Source: JBCDBL01 sp039183635
GTDB taxonomy: Bacteria; Pseudomonadota; Alphaproteobacteria; Caulobacterales; Parvularculaceae
Direction of reading: 5' to 3'
NCBI GenBank assembly: GCA_039183635.1
Contig: JBCDBL010000015.1
Location: 1-40,102, forward strand
DNA: 40,102 nucleotides
The notes under the pieces were generated by a model. The model made no database searches and was not told the origin of the DNA. It saw only the letters and a list, made by a program, of their open reading frames with translations. A program made the translations under genes and the position numbers. Positions 7,452 through 15,216 of this stretch are shown here, piece after piece. Within the stretch, counting starts at the first letter, position 1. Each line of letters opens with the position of its first letter.

Positions 7452-8459
7452 ATGGACGGAAGCGTCGGTGTTTTGGAGAACGGCGTCGATATATCCCTGC
7501 TGCGCACGGCGGTGATCATCCCCTGCTACAATGAAGCCGCCGCGATCGGAGCGGTGGTGCGGGATTTCCGCGCCGCGTTGCCCCATGCGGAAATCTACGT
7601 CTACGACAACAACTCCACCGACGACACCGGCGCGGTCGCGCGGGATGCGGGCGCTATCGTGCGCCTTGAGCGCCGGCGCGGCAAAGGCGCTGTCGTGCGC
7701 CGTATGTTCGCCGACATCGACGCCGACATTTACGTGATGATCGACGGCGACGACACCTACGCCGCCGCCGACGCCCCCGCTTTCATTCATCGCCTTGTGG
7801 ACGAAGGTCTCGACATGGTGAACGGCGCCCGCCGGTTGGAGGCGCTGGAGGAGTATCGGGCCGGCCACAAGTTCGGCAACAGGATGCTGACCGGCATCGT
7901 GCGCTGGATCTTCGGCGACGATTACAAGGACATGCTGTCCGGGTATCGGGTGTTTTCCCGGCGCTTCGTGAAATCCTTTCCCGCCATGTCTTCGGGCTTT
8001 GAAATCGAAACGGAGCTGACCGTCCACGCCCTTGAGCTGCGCATGCCCTCCGCCGAGATCGAAACCGACTACGGGGAGCGGCCGGAGGAGTCCGCAAGCA
8101 AGCTAAAAACGTTTTCCGACGGGTTTCGGATTTTGTGGATGATCCTTATCCTTGTAAAGCAGGAGCGTCCGATGCTGCTTTTCGGATCTGTGGGTCTTGC
8201 CTGTGTCGCGGTGAGTTTGGCGCTTGGATACCCGATCGTTATGGAGTTCATCGCCACAGGACTGGTCCCCCGTTTCCCAACGGCGATTTTATCAGTGGGC
8301 GTTATGTTAATAGGTGTTTTAAGTTCTTTTTGCGGTCTCGTGCTGGATTCCGTCACAAGGGGCAGGGGGGAGACCAAACGGCTCCATTACCTGGGGGTCC
8401 CTTCGGTTCACGCTGCGTACAAGGCCGTCCTCGACGATAAAACCAGGGCGTCGGCGTGA
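7452..8459 (+). CDS. Membrane-associated family 2 glycosyltransferase
   Basis: I chose ATG 7452 (335 residues), which follows GGAGAG by seven bases. The N-terminal GT-A domain resembles dolichyl- or polyprenyl-phosphate mannose/glucose synthases: VIIPCYNEAAAIG at 21-33, YDNNSTDDT at 51-59, MIDGDDTY at 96-103 with the acidic nucleotide-sugar/metal motif, and GYRVFSRR at 164-171. Two C-terminal membrane helices follow at about 241-262 and 276-300. Such enzymes move a sugar from a nucleotide donor to a polyprenyl phosphate on the inner face of the membrane. Its stop overlaps the GTG of a GtrA-like gene by four bases; that pairing is typical of systems that make and flip polyprenyl-phosphate sugars for envelope decoration. 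Donor and acceptor are unknown. Confidence 0.9.
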   Translation: MDGSVGVLENGVDISLLRTAVIIPCYNEAAAIGAVVRDFRAALPHAEIYVYDNNSTDDTGAVARDAGAIVRLERRRGKGAVVRRMFADIDADIYVMIDGDDTYAAADAPAFIHRLVDEGLDMVNGARRLEALEEYRAGHKFGNRMLTGIVRWIFGDDYKDMLSGYRVFSRRFVKSFPAMSSGFEIETELTVHALELRMPSAEIETDYGERPEESASKLKTFSDGFRILWMILILVKQERPMLLFGSVGLACVAVSLALGYPIVMEFIATGLVPRFPTAILSVGVMLIGVLSSFCGLVLDSVTRGRGETKRLHYLGVPSVHAAYKAVLDDKTRASA

Positions 8460-8854
8460 CGACATTTCGTCAGGCGGTTCGGTTCGGCGGCGTTGGATTG
8501 ATTGGTTTCATCGTCGATGCATTTGTCGTAACGTGGCTGTCAAGCGGTCTCGGCGTTGCATTTTATGCGGCGCGCGCTGTGTCTTTTTTGGCCGCTGTAA
8601 CGACGACTTGGTTTTTAAACCGCAAGTTTACGTTTCGCGACGACAACCCCGCCGTTGTGCTGCAATGGCTGCATTTCCTCTCGGCGAATGCGTTCGGGGG
8701 GACCGTGAATTTCGGCGTATTCATGGCGTGCGTGGCCTACAGCGATGCGGTCGCGGCCATACCGGCCCTTGGCGTCGCAGCGGGGTCGTTGGCTGGCGCG
8801 GGGGTGAACTTTGCTTTATCCAAAAGATACGTGTTTAATAAGTCCGTACACTAA
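8456..8854 (+). CDS. GtrA-like membrane protein
   Basis: The 132-residue protein starts with GTG inside the stop codon of the glycosyltransferase gene (GTGA overlap), so translation is probably coupled. It has four hydrophobic segments and the family pattern: FRQAVRFGGVGLIGFIVDA at the N terminus, ARAVSFLAAVTTTWFLNRKFTF after the second helix, and a C-terminal NFALSKRYVF. GtrA-family proteins are implicated in moving polyprenyl-phosphate-linked sugars across the inner membrane, or act as accessory membrane subunits for the neighbouring glycosyltransferase. The operon partner strongly supports that role here. The sugar and the final acceptor are not evident. Confidence 0.88.
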   Translation: MTTFRQAVRFGGVGLIGFIVDAFVVTWLSSGLGVAFYAARAVSFLAAVTTTWFLNRKFTFRDDNPAVVLQWLHFLSANAFGGTVNFGVFMACVAYSDAVAAIPALGVAAGSLAGAGVNFALSKRYVFNKSVH

Positions 8855-8941
8855 TGTAGGTGAGGTTTTTCACGTCTGAAAAGCAGATTCTCATCCCTCT
8901 CGATGCTCTAAAGAGCGTGTTAAAGCAAAAGAAGGTCGCCC

Positions 8942-9955
8942 ATGACAGGCGCAATGACACAAGCCGGCGCAAAGGCGTCTGACAAAGATGAAGAAGAACG
9001 GATACGTCTGTTGAAAGGCCTTGGCGGCGCCAAACCTCCGGCGCCCCAATGGTTTGAAGATCATATCGCGCAGACGTCTGAAGAGCAGGAAATTGAGGTC
9101 GCCGGCGCGCCGATCCGCTATCTGACATGGGGCGAGCGCGGCCGACCCGGTCTTATTCTTGTCCATGGCGGCCGGGCGCACGCCAGGTGGTGGGCCCCTC
9201 TGGCTCCGTTTTTCGCCGATCAGTTTCGCATCGCCGCCTTCCATATCGGCGGTATGGGGCGCAGCGGCTGGCGGGAGTCCTATTCTTTGCAAACGATGGT
9301 GCAGGAGTTGTTCGCCGTGGCCGAAGCTGCTGGCCTTTACGACGTCACGCGCCCGATCGCCGTTGGCCATTCCTTTGGCGGCTATGTCGTGCTTGGCGCA
9401 GTGGAGGAGGCGGGGGAGCGCTTGAAAGGCGCTGTGATTGTGGACAGTCCGATCATGCCGCCGGATCCGGACGAGGGATATCACTTTTCCCGCAAAACGC
9501 CCGAGACGGAGCCGGTGCGCCCGAACAAGGTCTATGAAACGGAGGCCGAAGCGTTGGCGCGGTTCCGGTTTTTGCCGAACCAGCCTTGCGACAATCTGTT
9601 TTTGGTGGATTACATCGCCCGCACCGCCTTGAAACGTGCGCCCTTGCCCGAAGCGCCGGAAAAGTCCGGATGGACATGGGCCTTCGATCCCGCGATGGGA
9701 CGCAATTTCGATCTGCACTTCAAACGCGATCTATTCCTCGCTGCACGATGCCCTTTGGCCTTTATTTATGGCGGAAAATCGGCGTTTTCGTCTGAGGAAA
9801 CCTTCGCCCATCTGCGGCAGCAAACTGGCGGGCGGGCGCCGATCGTGATTATCCCGAACGCCCATCATCATATCATGATGGACGAACCCGTTGGTTTCGT
9901 TTCGGCTTTACGCTCTTTGTTTTCGGTTTGGCCAGTGCGCGTCGGGGTCGTGTAA
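8942..9955 (+). CDS. Alpha/beta-hydrolase fold protein
   Basis: A 337-residue cytosolic protein with the classical hydrolase pattern: oxyanion-region LVHGGRAHARWW at 73-84, nucleophile elbow GHSFGG with S144 at 142-147, and a C-terminal NAHHHIMMDEP segment that supplies the catalytic histidine among H308-H310. The acidic triad residue is probably in the strand before FSSEET but cannot be fixed by eye. The first 50 residues are charged and probably form a helical extension. An AGAAGG ribosome-binding site precedes the ATG. The gene stands alone, with 87 bases to the GtrA gene and 110 to the next one, so context gives no substrate. Esterase, C-C hydrolase and dehalogenase-like functions are all possible. 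Confidence 0.85.
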   Translation: MTGAMTQAGAKASDKDEEERIRLLKGLGGAKPPAPQWFEDHIAQTSEEQEIEVAGAPIRYLTWGERGRPGLILVHGGRAHARWWAPLAPFFADQFRIAAFHIGGMGRSGWRESYSLQTMVQELFAVAEAAGLYDVTRPIAVGHSFGGYVVLGAVEEAGERLKGAVIVDSPIMPPDPDEGYHFSRKTPETEPVRPNKVYETEAEALARFRFLPNQPCDNLFLVDYIARTALKRAPLPEAPEKSGWTWAFDPAMGRNFDLHFKRDLFLAARCPLAFIYGGKSAFSSEETFAHLRQQTGGRAPIVIIPNAHHHIMMDEPVGFVSALRSLFSVWPVRVGVV

Positions 9956-10065
9956 TGATGCTGCGTCTTGTCGAAATATAAAAAATCTTTAGAAACCAAA
10001 AGATAGAGTGCGTGCGCCCGGAATGGCGCAGCGTTCCACGGCAGAAAAGAAAGGGCGAGCAAGCG

Positions 10066-10290
10066 ATGGCCGAAACGGATTATAAACGCGGCGAAATGGA
10101 TGCCGTTCAGGCGACGAAGACCTTCGGTTTCGTTATGCGCCTCACCAGCTGGGGCATGGGCGTCGCCGCCTTCTTGACCATCTGGGCGGCGATGGCCCTG
10201 CGGGATCAGCCGGTTACCGGCTTTTTCGTAGGCTTTGTAACAATTTTTGTCATAAAGTTCATTCTCGAGACCTTTTTTAAAGAAGAGTAG
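10066..10290 (+). CDS. Small aa3-type cytochrome c oxidase subunit IV-like membrane protein
   Basis: A 74-residue protein starting at ATG 10066. The N terminus (MAETDYKRGEMDAVQATKTFGFVM) is polar, and two hydrophobic segments follow, WGMGVAAFLTIWAAMAL and FFVGFVTIFVIKFIL, ending in a charged FFKEE. This resembles the small alphaproteobacterial proteins annotated as aa3-type cytochrome c oxidase subunit IV, which are often encoded just before the proton-translocating transhydrogenase genes, as here (54 bases before pntAA). Most members have one membrane helix; two are suggested here. A real role in cytochrome oxidase is not shown by the sequence, and it may instead serve the transhydrogenase. 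Confidence 0.72.
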   Translation: MAETDYKRGEMDAVQATKTFGFVMRLTSWGMGVAAFLTIWAAMALRDQPVTGFFVGFVTIFVIKFILETFFKEE

Positions 10291-10344
10291 AGCGGGCGGC
10301 GTTTCGGTTTTCGCCGGCGCGCAAACCCTCAGAAAGCAGATCTC

Positions 10345-11562
10345 ATGAAAATCGCAGTTCCCAAGGAAACGCGACCCGGCGAGACGCGGGTGGCCGCATC
10401 CCCCGAGACAGTGAAAAAATATGTTGGGCTCGGCTTCGCCGTTTGTGTAGAAGGCGGCGCTGGCGATGGTGCGGCGATTGCCGACAGCGCCTATGCTGAA
10501 GCGGGCGCGGAGATTGCGTCCTCGCCGTCCGCCTTATATTCCGACGCTGATATTGTTTTGAAGGTCCAACGTCCAACGGACGCGGAACTCGACCTTATCC
10601 CCAGGGGCGCGATCCTCGCCGCAGCCCTGTCCCCTTATGCAGACCCCGATTCGGTGGCCAATTACGCCAAAGCGGGCGTTACGGCTTTTGCGATGGAGTT
10701 CATGCCCCGCATCACCCGGGCGCAATCCATGGACATTCTGTCCTCGCAGTCGAACCTTGCCGGTTACAAGGCCGTGATCGACGCTGCGGCCGAATTCGGT
10801 CGGGCGATGCCGATGATGATGACCGCCGCTGGAACTGTGGCGCCGGCCAAGACCTTCGTGATGGGCGCGGGCGTCGCCGGACTGCAGGCGATCGCCACCG
10901 CTCGCCGTCTTGGCGCTATTGTCTCGGCGACGGACGTGCGCTGGGCCGCGAAGGAGCAGGTGGAAAGCCTTGGCGCGTCCTTTGTGACGGTGGACGAAGA
11001 CGCGATGAAAGCGGCTGAAACCGAAGGCGGCTACGCCAAGGAGATGTCGGACGATTTCAAACAGCGTCAGGCCGATCTTGTCGCTGAGCATGTGAAAAAG
11101 CAGGATATTGTCATCCTGACGGCTCTTATCCCAGGCCGCAAAGCGCCGACGCTGCTCACCGAACAGATGGTGGCGGGCATGAAGCCCGGCTCTGTAGTCG
11201 TCGACCTGGCGGTGGAGCAGGGGGGAAACTGCCCGCTGTCGAAGCCGGGCGAGATTGTTGACGCAAACGGCGTTAAAATCGTCGGCCATGTGAACGTGCC
11301 GGGCCGGCTTGCTGGCAACGCCTCTGAACTTTACGCCAAGAATTTGCTGAACTTTCTATCGCCTCTTGTGGATAAAGAGGCCGGCCAACTGCAAATCGAC
11401 TGGGCCGATGAAATTATGAAGGGCGTGACGCTCACCCGCGATGGCGCCGTCGTGCATCCGGCCTTTGCAGCCGCCCAGGCGGCGAGCCCCGATGAAGCGG
11501 CGGAAATGGACGCCGAGGAGCAGGCGGAAGCCGACGCCCGAGAAACGCCGGCCAAGGAATAA
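10345..11562 (+). CDS. pntAA: NAD(P) transhydrogenase subunit alpha, NAD-binding part (dI)
   Basis: This is the NAD(H)-binding domain I of the proton-translocating transhydrogenase, which moves hydride from NADH to NADP+ at the expense of the proton gradient and so supplies NADPH. The 405-residue protein begins with the family signature MKIAVPKETRPGETRVAASP. It carries the Rossmann glycine motif GAGVAGLQA at 174-182 and the mobile-loop region near QRQADLVAEHVKKQDIVILTALIPGR. As in many alphaproteobacteria, PntA is split, so the membrane part is encoded by the next gene. An acidic, Ala-rich tail (about residues 375-405) precedes the stop. The gene lies in a four-gene unit with pntAB and pntB. 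Confidence 0.96.
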   Translation: MKIAVPKETRPGETRVAASPETVKKYVGLGFAVCVEGGAGDGAAIADSAYAEAGAEIASSPSALYSDADIVLKVQRPTDAELDLIPRGAILAAALSPYADPDSVANYAKAGVTAFAMEFMPRITRAQSMDILSSQSNLAGYKAVIDAAAEFGRAMPMMMTAAGTVAPAKTFVMGAGVAGLQAIATARRLGAIVSATDVRWAAKEQVESLGASFVTVDEDAMKAAETEGGYAKEMSDDFKQRQADLVAEHVKKQDIVILTALIPGRKAPTLLTEQMVAGMKPGSVVVDLAVEQGGNCPLSKPGEIVDANGVKIVGHVNVPGRLAGNASELYAKNLLNFLSPLVDKEAGQLQIDWADEIMKGVTLTRDGAVVHPAFAAAQAASPDEAAEMDAEEQAEADARETPAKE

Positions 11563-11613
11563 CCGCGCCTGGAGCAACAGCGGCCAACAGGATTTAATAA
11601 GGAGACGGACCCC

Positions 11614-12111
11614 GTGTCGGAACAAAATCTGGAACAGGCGCAAGAAACGGCGGATCAAGCTGCTGAGGCGGCCGCGGCGGCGGCGCAAGCGGCGCAGCAA
11701 TCTGCGGAAGCTTCCGCCGAGGCGGCCGAGGCCGCCAACCGAGCTGCGGAAGCGGCGGAAAGCCTTACCGGACAATTGATGTCCATCGCAGGCGGCAGTC
11801 CGATCTCAGAGTTCGTTTTTCTGGCCACAATCTTCGTCCTGGCGATTTTTGTTGGTTATTACGTCGTCTGGTCGGTGACCCCGGCTCTGCATACGCCGCT
11901 GATGTCCGTGACGAATGCGGTCTCATCTGTTGTTATTGTCGGCGCTCTTATCGCCGTCGGGGTGGATGTGGCGAGCGCCGCGTCCGCTGCAAATGCAACC
12001 TGGGCCAAGGGGCTCGGCTTCGTCGCAGTCGCTCTGGCGAGCGTCAACATATTCGGCGGTTTCCTCGTCACGCAGAGGATGCTCGCCATGTACAAGAAAA
12101 AAGAACGATAG
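11614..12111 (+). CDS. pntAB: NAD(P) transhydrogenase subunit alpha, membrane part, with coiled-coil N terminus
   Basis: The protein has 165 residues and starts at GTG 11614, nine bases after a strong AAGGAG. Residues 1-55 are almost entirely Ala, Glu and Gln and should form a long soluble helix or coiled coil. From about residue 65 the standard PntAB membrane domain follows, with hydrophobic helices at FLATIFVLAIFVGYYVVW, AVSSVVIVGALIAVGV and LGFVAVALASVNIFGGF, then the conserved FLVTQRMLAMYKKKER end. With PntB it forms the proton channel of transhydrogenase. Most PntAB proteins are shorter; the N-terminal helix may stand in for the linker that joins domain I to the membrane in fused PntA. 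It lies 51 bases after pntAA and 10 before pntB. Confidence 0.94.
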   Translation: MSEQNLEQAQETADQAAEAAAAAAQAAQQSAEASAEAAEAANRAAEAAESLTGQLMSIAGGSPISEFVFLATIFVLAIFVGYYVVWSVTPALHTPLMSVTNAVSSVVIVGALIAVGVDVASAASAANATWAKGLGFVAVALASVNIFGGFLVTQRMLAMYKKKER

Positions 12112-12121
12112 GGGGCTAAGC

Positions 12122-13591
12122 ATGTCTAAGATCCTTGCGGTCGCACTTGGCCTCATAGCTGCTGTTCTTCTGTTTTTCGCGCCGAACTCTGCGAACGCCG
12201 CAGCGTTGCTATATGTCGGCTCGGGCGTGCTCTTCATTCTCGCTTTGCGGGGGTTGTCGAGCCCGGAAACCTCTCGAGACGGCAACCGTTTCGGCATGAT
12301 CGGCATGGGCATCGCCGTCGTGACGACGTTGCTGATCATCAAGCCGGGGTTTGGCGCCCTGGTCCTGATCCTTTTGGCTATCGGCATTGGCGGCGGGCTC
12401 GGCGCGCAAATCGCAAGAAAAGTTCCGATGACGGACATGCCCCAGCTTGTGGCGATGTTCCACTCGCTTGTCGGTTTATCCGCCGTGTTGATCGCCTGGG
12501 CTGCGTTTTTGGCGCCTGCGGCTTTCGAGATCCTCAAGGACGGCCACATCAAAACCGCGAGCATGATTGAGATGTCACTGGGCGTCGCCATCGGCGCGAT
12601 CACTTTCTCAGGCTCCGTTATTGCGGGTCTTAAGCTCAGCGGCAGAATGTCCGGCAAGCCGATCATGCTGCCGGCGCGACATCTCATCAATATCGCCATC
12701 GGCGCGGCGATTGTGTTCCTGATTTTGTTGATGTCCTTCGCCCAGGGATCTCAAACCGTCTTCCTGTTTGCGGTTCTGACGATCCTCGCCTTCATCATCG
12801 GCTTCTTGCTGATCATCCCGATCGGCGGTGGCGACATGCCGGTTGTGGTCTCCATGCTGAACTCCTACTCCGGGTGGGCGGCGGCGGGCATCGGCTTTAC
12901 GCTTGAAAATATGGCGCTGATCATCACCGGCGCCCTTGTGGGCTCTTCCGGCGCCATTCTGTCCTACATCATGTGTAAAGGCATGAACCGGTCGTTCATC
13001 TCCGTCATTCTCGGCGGGTTCGGCGGCGATGAGGCGGCGGCGGCGGCCGTCGGTGCGGCGGAAGACCGGCCTGTGAAGCAGGGCTCCGCAGACGATGCGG
13101 CCTTTATTATGAAAAACGCCGGCAAGGTCATCATCGTGCCGGGGTACGGCATGGCGGTGGCCCAGGCTCAGCACGCGCTGCGCGAAATGGCGGACGTTCT
13201 TAAGAAAGAGGGCGTTGAAGTGAAGTACGCCATCCATCCGGTGGCCGGCCGTATGCCGGGGCATATGAACGTTCTCCTCGCTGAAGCGAACGTGCCCTAT
13301 GACGAGGTCTTCGAACTTGAGGATATCAATTCTGAATTCTCCACCGCCGACGTCGCCTATGTCATCGGCGCCAATGACGTCACCAATCCAGCTGCGAAAA
13401 CAGATCCCGCTAGTGCGATTTACGGCATGCCGATCCTGGATGTGGAAAACGCCGGGACGGTTTTGTTCGTCAAGCGTGGTATGGCGGCGGGATATGCCGG
13501 CGTTCAGAACGAGCTGTTCTTCCGCGATAACACTATGATGTTGTTCGGCGATGCGAAAAAAATGTGTGAGGAAATCGTTAAGGCGCTTTGA
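12122..13591 (+). CDS. pntB: NAD(P) transhydrogenase subunit beta
   Basis: I chose ATG 12122 (489 residues), which follows an AGGGGG ribosome-binding site; a longer open frame upstream runs through pntAB in another frame. About 300 residues of membrane helices (proton-translocating domain II) come first, with motifs MTDMPQLVAMFHSLVGL and MPVVVSMLNSYSGWAAA. The NADP(H)-binding domain III follows from about 320, with VPGYGMAVAQAQHAL (GYG at 341-343), HPVAGRMPGHMNVLLAEA, and IGANDVTNPAAKTDPASAI. It works with PntAA and PntAB in the inner membrane to make NADPH from NADH using proton flow. A terminator-like hairpin overlaps its stop codon. Confidence 0.97.
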   Translation: MSKILAVALGLIAAVLLFFAPNSANAAALLYVGSGVLFILALRGLSSPETSRDGNRFGMIGMGIAVVTTLLIIKPGFGALVLILLAIGIGGGLGAQIARKVPMTDMPQLVAMFHSLVGLSAVLIAWAAFLAPAAFEILKDGHIKTASMIEMSLGVAIGAITFSGSVIAGLKLSGRMSGKPIMLPARHLINIAIGAAIVFLILLMSFAQGSQTVFLFAVLTILAFIIGFLLIIPIGGGDMPVVVSMLNSYSGWAAAGIGFTLENMALIITGALVGSSGAILSYIMCKGMNRSFISVILGGFGGDEAAAAAVGAAEDRPVKQGSADDAAFIMKNAGKVIIVPGYGMAVAQAQHALREMADVLKKEGVEVKYAIHPVAGRMPGHMNVLLAEANVPYDEVFELEDINSEFSTADVAYVIGANDVTNPAAKTDPASAIYGMPILDVENAGTVLFVKRGMAAGYAGVQNELFFRDNTMMLFGDAKKMCEEIVKAL

Positions 13592-13612
13592 GGATAAGCG
13601 CCTTACCCTTTT
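13580..13612 (+). terminator. Hairpin spanning the pntB stop codon
   Basis: AAGGCGCTT at 13580-13588 and AAGCGCCTT at 13596-13604 form a perfect 9-base-pair stem. The 7-base loop begins with the pntB stop codon TGA (13589-13591). The sequence ACCCTTTT follows, a modest T tract. The position at the end of the pnt operon and before an unrelated gene fits an intrinsic terminator. Confidence 0.65.
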
Positions 13613-13682
13613 GATTGCAGACGGACGCCAAAACAACCAGAACGCAAGTCTTTCTTTACGGGTGCTGCGTTAACCTTTCTGC

Positions 13683-14198
13683 ATGTGCGCAGAAGCTCAT
13701 AACTTATGGAACGCAGACGCATTGTCCGAGGAAATGTGCGGCGGGCTCGCCGACGCCCTCGACATGATGTTTGACATGCGTCTTGATGAGCACTCCAGCG
13801 ATGCGGGGGCTTTTGAGGCTGCGTCTTTCGGTGTTTTCGTCGCTTTAAAGTGCGAGGAGCCCTATGGCGTTTTTTTGGTGTGCCCATCTTCCCTCGCCAG
13901 CGCCGCCGCCGGCGCGGCCCTTGGTCTTTGTCCCGATGAGACGAGCGCCTATGACCGTCTTGATGCGGCGAGGGAAATCGCCAACGTCATCGCGGGCCGT
14001 TTGCAAGGCGCCTGTTTTTCTCATACGGAACTTTGTTTGCCGCAAATGACCTCTGTGAACGAGATTATCGCTTTGGCCGACAAAGGCGCTGTTCTGGCCG
14101 AACATGTGGCGACCTATAAAGGCGCCAAAGCGTTAGTCGTTGTATCAAAAATGCAAAACTTTGGATTGGCTGAACCTTTTGAAGGACAAGCATCATGA
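13683..14198 (+). CDS. CheX/CheC-like chemotaxis phosphatase domain protein
   Basis: A 171-residue protein with no clear ribosome-binding site in front of ATG 13683. A segment around residues 93-110 (LDAAREIANVIAGRLQG) fits the central helix of the CheC/CheX/FliY fold, in which an E-x-x-N pair forms the phosphatase active site; here it is E98 and N101. A CheX-type second half with FSHTELCLPQM and a final strand ALVVVSK follows. Members dephosphorylate response-regulator receiver domains. The next gene encodes two receiver domains and overlaps this one by four bases (ATGA), which supports the assignment. No other chemotaxis or flagellar gene is in the window. The assignment rests on fold pattern and context, so it is moderate. 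Confidence 0.62.
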   Translation: MCAEAHNLWNADALSEEMCGGLADALDMMFDMRLDEHSSDAGAFEAASFGVFVALKCEEPYGVFLVCPSSLASAAAGAALGLCPDETSAYDRLDAAREIANVIAGRLQGACFSHTELCLPQMTSVNEIIALADKGAVLAEHVATYKGAKALVVVSKMQNFGLAEPFEGQAS

Positions 14199-14986
14199 GT
14201 GTGAACCGTATACTGATCGTGGATGATTCCCGAGCCGCCCGGGATATGCTTCGTAAAACGATAATGCGGATAGATCCGGATCTGAAGATCGTGGAGGCTG
14301 TTGACGGTGCAGAAGCGATCGATCGCTATAAATTGTCGGCTTATGATCTGGTCTTCATGGATATTACAATGCCTGAGATCGATGGTCTTACCGCGTTGCG
14401 GCGGATACGCGCCATAGATGCTGCAGCGCGCGTTGTGATGGTGACGGCTCATAGATCCGCCAGCAAGGTGGCCGAAGCGCGCGAAGGCGGGGCTTGCGGA
14501 TATATCGGCAAGCCATTCGCCCAGGAACATGTTGCGCGGGTTATCGAAGCCGCTTCGGGTGAAAAAGGCGACGTCAAACTGTCAAAAGAAGATGACAGCG
14601 TTTCAGCAGAAGGCGCAGATGTGGCCGTGTTGGTGGTGGATGATTCGCGTACGCATCGTTCGATTGTGAAAAAGTACATCGATCAGCTCAATCTTATGGT
14701 CTACATCGAAGAGGCTGAGAATGGCGAAGAGGCGGTGAAAAAGTATAAAGAAGGCCGCTACGACCTTGTTTTTCTGGACGTCAACATGCCGAAATTGGGA
14801 GGCGTGCGGGCGCTGGAAGAAATTCGGATCCACGACCCCCATGCCGCCGTTTACATGATTTCCGCGAACCCTGGCGATGAGATCGCAGCTGAATGTAGGG
14901 CGCTGGGCGCGCGGGAGTTTATCGCCAAGCCATTTGGCCGCAACCAGGTGGAAGAGGCGATCAACGCCTCTGTTACGCTGCTGTAA
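14195..14986 (+). CDS. Response regulator with two receiver domains and no output domain
   Basis: Two CheY-like domains occur in tandem over 263 residues. The first (about 4-122) has D10 and D11, phosphoacceptor D56 (FMDITMP), T84 and K106. The second (about 143-262) has D149 and D150, phosphoacceptor D195 (FLDVNMP), S223 and K245. Both sets of active-site residues are complete, so both should be phosphorylatable. A charged linker (about 122-142) joins them. There is no DNA-binding or enzymatic output, so it probably acts by protein contact or as a phosphate relay or sink. Translation is coupled to the CheX-like gene by ATGA, suggesting that the neighbour dephosphorylates one or both receivers. 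No partner histidine kinase is present here. The two domains differ in sequence, so this is not a recent duplication. Confidence 0.93.
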   Translation: MSVNRILIVDDSRAARDMLRKTIMRIDPDLKIVEAVDGAEAIDRYKLSAYDLVFMDITMPEIDGLTALRRIRAIDAAARVVMVTAHRSASKVAEAREGGACGYIGKPFAQEHVARVIEAASGEKGDVKLSKEDDSVSAEGADVAVLVVDDSRTHRSIVKKYIDQLNLMVYIEEAENGEEAVKKYKEGRYDLVFLDVNMPKLGGVRALEEIRIHDPHAAVYMISANPGDEIAAECRALGAREFIAKPFGRNQVEEAINASVTLL

Positions 14987-15068
14987 AGCGACTTCTGAGC
15001 GATCAAGTCGTTCAATCGCTTTCAGTTCTTGTGTTTATACGCGCTTTGGGAAAGCGACCAACACACGC

Positions 15069-15103
15069 TTCGCCTGGAAGCGTTTAAAGCCTTTCCAGGC
15101 GAA
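15069..15103. repeat. 11-base inverted repeat, probable extragenic dyad element
   Basis: TTCGCCTGGAA at 15069-15079 and TTCCAGGCGAA at 15093-15103 are perfect inverse copies around a 13-base loop. The surrounding 100 bases share the general style of degenerate intergenic dyads seen elsewhere in the window. It could fold in RNA downstream of the response-regulator gene. Confidence 0.6.
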
Positions 15104-15186
15104 CCGCACACTTGGCCTGGAAATGCTTTAGGGACGCCGCAATCAGGCTTTGAATTTAATGACATTCTGTAGACGCCGTTAAAATG

Positions 15187-15216
15187 GAAAGGGGCCGCCT
15201 GAGCGACCCCTTTCTC
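15187..15216. terminator. Terminator-like hairpin
   Basis: GAAAGGGG at 15187-15194 pairs with CCCCTTTC at 15207-15214, and an inner CGC/GCG can extend the stem around a CTGA loop with one mismatch. It is 200 bases after the response-regulator gene. No long T tract follows on the plus strand, so it may act as a bidirectional or factor-assisted terminator. Confidence 0.5.

Noticed and set aside
11915..12121. Upstream extension of pntB
   Set aside because: The extension is the shadow of pntAB in another frame. ATG 12122 with AGGGGG gives the normal PntB start.
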